From: Eudorina sp. 2006-703-Eu-15
Taxonomy: Eukaryota > Chlorophyta > Chlorophyceae > Chlamydomonadales > Volvocaceae
Length of the DNA stretch: 64,000 nucleotides
NCBI GenBank assembly: GCA_003117195.1
Contig: BDSI01000060.1
Location: forward strand, 111,001 to 175,000
Direction of reading: 5' to 3'
Translations under genes and position numbers: made by a program
Shown here: one piece after another, positions 57,601-64,000 of the stretch
How the letters are laid out: every line of letters begins with the position of its first letter
Numbering within the stretch: position 1 is the stretch's first letter
The notes under the pieces: model-generated
What the model was told of the DNA's origin: nothing
The model's input: only the letters and a program-made list of their open reading frames with translations
The model's database searches: none

Positions 57601-60600
57601 TACGACGGGCTGTACGACAGGCCGCCGTCTGTTGCTTTAACCTCCCGCCCTGTGTGTATCCATTTCGGACGCGCTTCGTTGCGCCGTACAGTTGCATGAC
57701 ATTCTATGACGGCATATTTGTTTTGCTTCTATGACGGCAGGCGACGGCGACATACCTCCCTCATTTTTTATTTGTCTGTGATGTGTTTTTTGTTTTTTTT
57801 TTGTGTTGTGTTGTGTTCATGTGCGGTGGTGCGCAGCGGAGGTGGCCCGTGCGGTGGTGGACAAGCTGATGGCCCTGGCCTCGCAGCCCTACCCCAACAA
57901 CCGGGTCAACCCGCCGGTGCCCTGCCGCTACTTCGCTTGCGACACCGAGGTGGGGCGGCAGGGAAGGGCGGCCGGGGAGGGCGGCAGTGTGGGGGAAAGG
58001 GTGGGCGGCAGAAGAGGGCGGCAGGGGAGGGCGGCAGGGGAGGGCGGCAGAGTGGGGGGACGGGAGGGCGGCGGGGCGGTCGCATGTGTGTGTTTTCCTC
58101 GCATGTGTGGTGCCGGGGGCCGGGGCCAGGGGCCGGGGGCCGGGGGGTGGAGGAACCTCCGTTGAGGGCCCTGCCTTTGCTGTTGGCTGCAACGCAGTAT
58201 GAATATATCTCTACCAATGTCCTACACCCTCCTTCCCCTCCGCCTCTTCTCCGCCGCTGAGCCTTCCGTCCCCGTCCCGGCCCCGTCCCGGCCCCCCAAC
58301 CCCCCAAGGTGGCCTTCATCGACGTGACCTCCGAAACCCCCGTCGGACACGGTGCCGTACTGTGCCTGAGCATCTACGGCGGCGACGACCTGGACTTCTC
58401 GGACTGCGAGCAATGGACCCACGGGTCGCTCCCTGCCGCTGCTACTGCGATCACTCCTGCGACTTCCCCCGCTACTGCTGCTGCTACTGCCGGTGTCCGT
58501 AAGGACCGCATCTGGGTGGACGTGTGGAGTGAGGTGGAGCTGGATGAGGCGGGGCGGCCCATCATGGACGGGCGATATGTGAGTTGGGGGGGGGGGGCAT
58601 TACCTGCGGGCATTACCGGCGGTCATTACCTGCGGTCACGAGCACATTCAGGGCTCACCCTGCCCCACCCCACCCTAGGGTCGCTACCCCGTCCCTCACA
58701 GGGCCGTCCTCCAAACGTCCGGTGTGCCGTACCCCAACATCCGACAGCGCCTGCCCTTTGCTACACTCCCACCTCGACCCCAACCGCCCACCCCCACCCC
58801 GACCCCGACCCCGACCCCCGCCCACCCACCCGCCTGCCCCCTCATGCCCTCCTCCCCCCCTCCCCTCCCCTCCCCTCCCCTCCCTCTTCCCAGGTCCGTC
58901 TCAAGCCGCACCACCCCATCCTGGCGGAGTTCAAGCGCTTCCTGGAGGACCCCCACGTCAAGAAGGTGCTGATGGGGGGAGGGAAGGGGAGGGAGGGAGG
59001 AGGTTGGAGGGAGGGGGAGGGGAAGGGGGTGTGAACAGGGTTGGAGGGGGAGGGGTATGGACAGGGGGGAAAGGAGAGGAGGCGTTGGTGGGGTGGGGTG
59101 CGGATTACGGCGGCGGCGCGTATGGGGGCCGCGGGCAGGGCAGAGGCGGGCGTGGTTGGCTGCTGCTGTGCGTTCAGATCCACCTCCTTTACTGTCAACC
59201 AAAGTAGTGACACCGTAAAAGAGGACCCGACCGATAACCTCCGGTATTGGCCCCCCGGGGTGGCCGGAGACGGCGGAGCGTGGGGGTAGTAGAAGCTGAT
59301 GTGCTCAGATGCCGCGCGGCTGGCGACGTGGCGACGTAAGGAAACACCGCACGGCAGTGGTGCTGGCGGGAAGAGTGGTAGCGGTTGAACCAAGGGACTG
59401 CTACCGAGCCGGCCCCGCGGCCAGCACTCCATTCCCTCCCGGCCCCCGCTCCCCCTACCCACCCACCTACCTACCTACCTACCTACCTACCTACCTACCT
59501 ACCTACCTACCTACCTACCTACCTACCTACCTACCTACCTACCTACCTACCTACCTACCTACCTACCTACCTACCTACCTACCCACCCCATTCGACACGC
59601 TGTACCCGCGCCCCCCTCTCTGCCTCCTCCTCCCTCTCCCCGCCCCACCCTCCCCCTTTAACCCCCCTCCCTCCCTCCCTGCCCCCAGGTGTGGCACAAC
59701 TACGGCTTCGACCGCCACGTGCTCGAGAACATGGGAATCTGCTGCGGTGGTTTCGGAGGGGACACCCTCCACATGGCCCGACTGGCGGACGCGTCCAGGT
59801 CGGGGAAGCGGACGTACGGCCTGGACAGCCTTACCGCCGACAAAGATGTGGGTTTGGGGGTTTATAAAGAAACTGGGTTTTGGGGGGTTTAAAAAGAAAC
59901 TGGGTTTTGGGGGGGGCGCGGGTGCTGCCGGGAGGTGAGGGAGGGAGGGAAGGAAATTGGTAGACATATTCAAACTGCGCTGGGGGAGGGAAGGAGGGAG
60001 GAAGGGGAGGGAGGCGGCGAGGGCCAGGAAATGGCAGGCTGGGGAGCGACATGGGGGTGGGAAAGGGCCGGGGGAGGCAGAGAGGGGAAGATGGCAACTT
60101 CACCGATGCGACCTGGCGGCGGCTTGCTTGTGAAACAGCAGACGGATACTAGCTCGCTGTGCTTGTCTGTCGTAAGATTTGAAGTTATGGCATTAAACCC
60201 CTGTACGACGACGTACGACGGTCCGCAGATCATGAGGCACTTCACGCCGTACAAGGTCGACAAGCCCCCCCGGGAGCTGACGGGGGCGGCGCGGAGGGCG
60301 GCGAGGCTGGGGGCCTCCCCCGCCGCCGCGACGGCCGCCGCGGCCGCGCTTCCGTCGCCGTCGCCGCCGCCGGCTGCGGCCCGCGGTGTCGGCAGCAGCC
60401 CTGGCGATCAACGGGCCGCGGAGGTGGCCAAGCTGGTCCGAGCAAAGGTGCGCACCCCGGGGGTGGGGTATTGTTCAGAGGCTCTGTGCGCGAGACGGGT
60501 GCGCTCGAGCAGCCCTCCCTCGAACCGAAACCCTAGAACCCCCCTGCCCCCCTGCCCCCCTGCCTACCAATTTCCTATACCCTACCCCCCTACCCCCCGG

Positions 60601-63012
60601 CCGTGGGATGGGCTCCGTTGAGCACCGGAGTCGGGGGGTTGGGTGGGTGGGTGGGTGGGTGGGTGGGTGGGTGGGTGGGTGGGTGGTGGGTGGGTGGGTG
60701 GGTGGGTGGGTGGGTGGGTGGGTGGGTGGGTGGGTGGGTGGGTGGTGGGTGGGTGGGTGGGTGGGTGGGTGGGTGGGTGGGTGGGTGGGTGGGTGGGTGG
60801 GTGGGTGGGTGGGTGGTGGGTGGGTGGGTGGGTGGGTGGGTGGTGGGTGGTGGGTGGGTGGGTGGGTGGGTGGGTGGGTGGGTGGGTGGGTGGGTGGGTG
60901 GGTGGGTGGGTGAGTCCCTAGATACCCTTCCCCTAGATCCACACACCCTACGGCATCCCTCCGCCCCTCCCTCCCTCCCTCCCAGGGTGGCAACCCTCAG
61001 TCCTCCACGACCACAGCCCCCTCTAGCCGCAGTACCGGTCTACCACTCCCCTCCCCCCTCCCCCCTTTTTGTCAGAAACAATCAAGACAGCGAAATCGCG
61101 AAACAATCACCGTCCCCCTCCCCCCTCCCCCTCCCCCCTCCCCCTCCCTGCTTCGGCTCCTCCGGCGCCTCCGGTTCCTCGCCCCGCCAGGTGGGTATGA
61201 AGGAGCGGTTCGGGCTGATCAAGCTGCGCAACGGGGTGCCCGGCAAGGTTCCGGAGCTGCCGGAGATGCAGCAGCTGCACTCCCTGGAGCTCTTCCGACC
61301 CACCTGGATCGACTACTCGGCGCTGGACGCCAAGGTGGGGGGGGCCACTCCGGCGTGGTGTGTGTGTTGGGGGGTGGGGTGGAGAGGAGGGGGGCAGCGT
61401 CAATCGTCGGCCCCCCTCTTGTGTTTGGTTGCGTCTTGCTTTCTGTGATCTTCCTCCTTCCCCCTTCCGTGGCGGCCAGCGCAGATCATCGTTGCTCACC
61501 CTCCCCCCCAAATGTCCTATTACCTGTTTACCCCACTCCGCCTCCCCATGTCAACGAATGTCCTACACCCTCCCCCTCCCCCTTCCTGCCCCTCCCCCCT
61601 CCCCCTTCCTGCCCCTCCCCCCTCCCCCTCCCTGCCCCTCCCCCCTCCCCCTCCCTGCCCCTCCCCCCTCCCCCTTCCTGCCCCTCCCTCCCTCCCCCCC
61701 CCTCCCTGCCCCCCCTCCCCTCCCCCTCTTCGCTCAGGCCACCTGGCAGCTCCGTGAGGCGCTGGAGTGCCAGCTGCGGCTGGAGCGGTGGGAGATGGAG
61801 GCCTCCCTGGCGCATCGACTGGGCTACGAGACCCACGGGTCGTTCCTCCACCTCTGGCACTTCTACTGCTCCTACTGGCTCGACTTCGGTGAGCTCGTCA
61901 CGAGAGAGGAAAGGAGGGGAGTAGGAGGGGAGTAGGAGGGGAATAGGAGGGAAATAGGAAATTGGTAGACATATTTATGGGGGAAAGGATGGGAGGTTTT
62001 CGCGGTTTCGATGTCTTTGTTGGCAAGAAGGGAGGTAGGGGAGCGGCGGTGGGCAGACACGCAGTGCGTATTCGAAATCGCGGGTCACTGTTTCGGGTCT
62101 TGGGGGGGTTCGCCAAACACACAGCACGTGTTCGAAACGCCTCTGTCTTGTCCACCTTTGACAGACAACAACACAACCATCGGACAATGTCGTACCGTGC
62201 CGTACCATGCCGTATACCCACGCTGCCCCCCCCCAGGCGAGCTGCTGACCGAGATGGAGCGCCGCGGCATGATGGTGAATAGGGCCCACCTGGCGGAGGC
62301 GCAGCGGAGGGCGGAGGCGGACAAGGCGGAGGCGGTGCGGGAGTTCCTCGAGTGGGCGGACAGCAAAGTGCCCGGGGCCAGGTGGGGGGGTGAGGGGGTG
62401 AGGGGGTGAGGGGGTGAGGGGGTGAGGGGGTGAGGGGGGGCAGGTGAAGGGGGGTGAGGGGGGTGGAGGGCGCATGTGAGGTGCCATCCAGATGGGGTGA
62501 GGCTCCGAATCCCCCCGCTACCCGCTCCCCCGTCTTCCCCTCCTTCACTCTTCCCTCCCAAACTCGCCCATCAATTCGTCCTAGTAGCCCTACTTTGCGC
62601 TTACCTCCGACACAGCCCCCTGTTTGCGCCCCAAGTTTCCCCCCCTCCTCCCCAACGTCCGTCCTCCCCCTCCCTCCCCCTCCCTCCCCCTCCCTCCCCC
62701 TCTCCTCCCGTCGCTCTGTCAGCAGCGCACTTTGATACTGTCTATCACCATTCTATATCCCTCCCCCTCCTCCGCCCCTCCTCCTTCCCCCCCTCCTCCC
62801 CTCCCCCTTCCCTCCCCCCCCGCAGGTACATGAACGTGAGCAGCGGACTGCAGATCCGGATGCTGCTCTTCCCCGACCACGCCGGGCTGCCCACCAAGGC
62901 GGCGGCGGAGCTGGTCAATAAGGCCCGCGCGGCGGCGGAGCGGGCCGCGGCCAGGCGGGGCGCGCCGCCGCCGGGGCAGGCCGTCAGGCCGCCGGCGCCA
63001 GGGCAGGCACCT

Positions 63013-63043
<31 letters not shown>

Positions 63044-64000
63044 GCGGGGCCTCTGGCGGCGAGGAGGGGGCCGGCGGGGGCGATGCGGGCAGTGGGCCAC
63101 CCGCGGGCTGTCGGGTCATTAAGGTGAGCTGCTGGTGCCGGTGGCTGCTGGGTGGGGGTCGTGGGGTGGAGGGGTATAGGACATGGTTGGGCATACTTAT
63201 ACTGGGGTTTGGGGAGATGGGTCCCTGACTTTGCTGTCTTTATTGACAAGGGCGGGGGGGGGGTCCCTGGAGTATCGCTCAACATGAGGGGGCTGGGGGG
63301 GATTGCAGAAGGCCAGACGGCGTGTGTGGGAGGAAATGGGTGCGAGATCGTGTGTTCGAGTTCGTCGGCTGCCAGGGTGGCGGTCGTGGTGGGCGGCGAA
63401 GGGCCGCGGCAGCGCCCCGCAGTGGCTCCCATCCACACTCTAGGAAGAAAAGGTGGACCCCCCGGATCATAAGGCCCCACCCCGCGTGTCCTGTCCTGTC
63501 CCGCCGCTCCCTCGCCCAACCACCCCGACCACCCCCCACCCCGACCATCCCGGCCCGGGCCCCCCCCCCCCGACCAGGTGCCCAACCCCGACTACGAACA
63601 GGAACTGGCGGAGGGGAAAAAGTAAGGTCGAGGGGCTGGCGGGGGAGGGAGATGGAGTACGGTGGGGGGGGACGGAGTGCGGGGGCGTTGGGGGGCGAGA
63701 ACGAGGGGGGTGAAACACTCCGCCCTGGCCAGGAAACACCTTCCACCCCCGAACCCGCGCTTGCCTTCCACACCAAAATTAGCACATCGCCGCTGTGCAG
63801 TGCGTGCTGAGCGGGGAGGCCACGGCCGTCACCGACGACCCGCCCCGGGCCCAAGTTGTTGTCCGTCTCTGCACCACCCTCCTCCCCCCTCCTTCCCTTC
63901 CCCATCCCCCCTATCTATGGTATTGTACCAATATCTCCAGTCGAAACGTCGCTCTGGCAGCAGCGCAGCTTAAAAGTATCTACCAGTTTCCCCCGTCCCC
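54656..64000 (+). CDS. POP: Plant-type organellar DNA polymerase (POP, family A), 5' part
   Basis: POP replicates plastid and mitochondrial DNA. Exons in phase are 54656-54888, 54992-55049, 55397-55495, 55850-55872, 56237-57498, 57837-57949, 58309-58578, 58894-58965, 59689-59847, 60229-60447, 61191-61334, 61738-61888, 62237-62381, 62826-63123 and 63578-63621. They give about 1,096 residues so far. The N-terminus ([18 protein letters not shown], then Arg/Ser/Ala-rich) looks like a transit peptide. Exon 5 is a 420-codon low-complexity region with Lys/Arg patches. The 3'-5' exonuclease follows with motifs intact: Exo I CDTE (594-596), Exo II HNYGFD (713-718) and Exo III YSALD (878-882). [16 protein letters not shown] and [15 protein letters not shown] lead toward the polymerase palm, which lies beyond the window. 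The exon after 63621 was not identified. Exon 1 is chosen because phases match through exons 1-5. Confidence 0.9.
55075..55185. repeat. (GGGT)n and (GGCA)n short microsatellites in POP intron 2
   Basis: GGGTGGGTGGGTGGGTGGG at about 55076-55098 and GGCAGGCAGGCAGGCAGGCA at about 55156-55177. Confidence 0.8.
59465..59582. repeat. (CTAC)n microsatellite in POP intron 8
   Basis: About 29 uninterrupted CTAC units lie roughly 110 bp before the exon 9 acceptor. Confidence 0.95.
60638..60911. repeat. (GGGT)n microsatellite in POP intron 10
   Basis: About 274 bp of GGGT units with occasional GGT interruptions on the coding strand. The RNA has dozens of G-triplets and could form tandem G-quadruplexes. 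Confidence 0.95.
61565..61720. repeat. CCTGCCCCTCCCCCCTCCCC minisatellite in POP intron 11
   Basis: A 20-22-bp pyrimidine unit repeats about six times immediately before the exon 12 acceptor (AG at 61736-61737). It forms an extreme polypyrimidine tract. Confidence 0.85.
62386..62440. repeat. (GTGAGGGG)n repeat at a POP 5' splice site
   Basis: GGTGAGGGG units are repeated about seven times just after the donor at 62382. Each unit contains a GTGAGG resembling a 5' splice site, so alternative donors are plausible. Confidence 0.8.

Noticed and set aside
59309..59938. Frame with Tyr-Leu-Pro-Thr repeats
   Set aside because: It comes from the CTAC microsatellite in an intron; the real exon in this area starts at 59689.
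60475..60993. Frames encoding Thr-His-Pro-Pro or Gly-Gly-Trp-Val repeats
   Set aside because: They are the translation of the GGGT microsatellite in an intron.

Overview
The window is nuclear DNA of a green alga, most likely a volvocine chlorophyte (Chlamydomonas/Volvox relatives). The evidence is a very GC-rich sequence with many short GT-AG introns, Ala/Gly/Pro/Ser homopolymer runs in exons, TGTAA-type polyadenylation signals, a gametolysin-type (peptidase M11) gene end, and a plant-type organellar DNA polymerase. The species cannot be named from the sequence. There are no bacterial operons, CRISPR arrays, rRNA or tRNA genes that I could see. All gene calls were made by reading exons by eye and testing splice phase from exon to exon; names rest on remembered family motifs, not on a database search.

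Layout, left to right. 1-904 (+): 3' end of a gametolysin-like metalloprotease. 1895-4596 (-): coatomer epsilon subunit, eight exons. 5709-14697 (+): GPI inositol-deacylase (PGAP1 type), about twelve exons. 11405-20742: a large inverted duplication. Its arms (about 3.1 and 3.0 kb) carry the last exons of PGAP1 and a decayed mirror copy of them; its loop holds a degraded trypsin-like protease gene (copy A). 22008-28655: a second, younger inverted repeat whose two 2-kb arms carry near-identical protease genes B (-) and C (+), head to head. B and C have unrelated 5' exons: a coiled coil in B and a small, possibly ubiquitin-like module in C. 30332-32948 (-): 3-hydroxyacyl-CoA dehydratase (PAS2/HACD). 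33270-33684 (+): small LYR-family protein, divergent from HACD. 34606-37098 (+): TPT/DMT-family transporter. 38362-44889 (-): Integrator subunit 4-like protein. 46207-48059 (+): ANP32-type acidic LRR protein. 49045-50599 (-): calcineurin B-like EF-hand protein. 51659-54241 (-): VMA22/CCDC115-type V-ATPase assembly factor. 54656 to beyond 63621 (+): plant-type organellar family A DNA polymerase, of which the N-terminus and 3'-5' exonuclease domain lie here; the polymerase domain is past the window edge.

Most genes are ordinary housekeeping genes with unrelated jobs: COPI coat, GPI-anchor remodelling, fatty acid elongation, V-ATPase assembly, organelle DNA replication, snRNA 3' processing and Ca signalling. 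They share only short divergent promoters (HACD/LYRM, VMA22/POP) or convergent ends. The accessory part is about 11.4-28.7 kb. There, two independent inverted duplications and a three-copy protease family with shuffled N-termini form the most unusual structure of the window. Smaller oddities are GC-AG introns, two tandemly duplicated 5' splice sites, and long G-rich or pyrimidine microsatellites inside introns of the polymerase gene.
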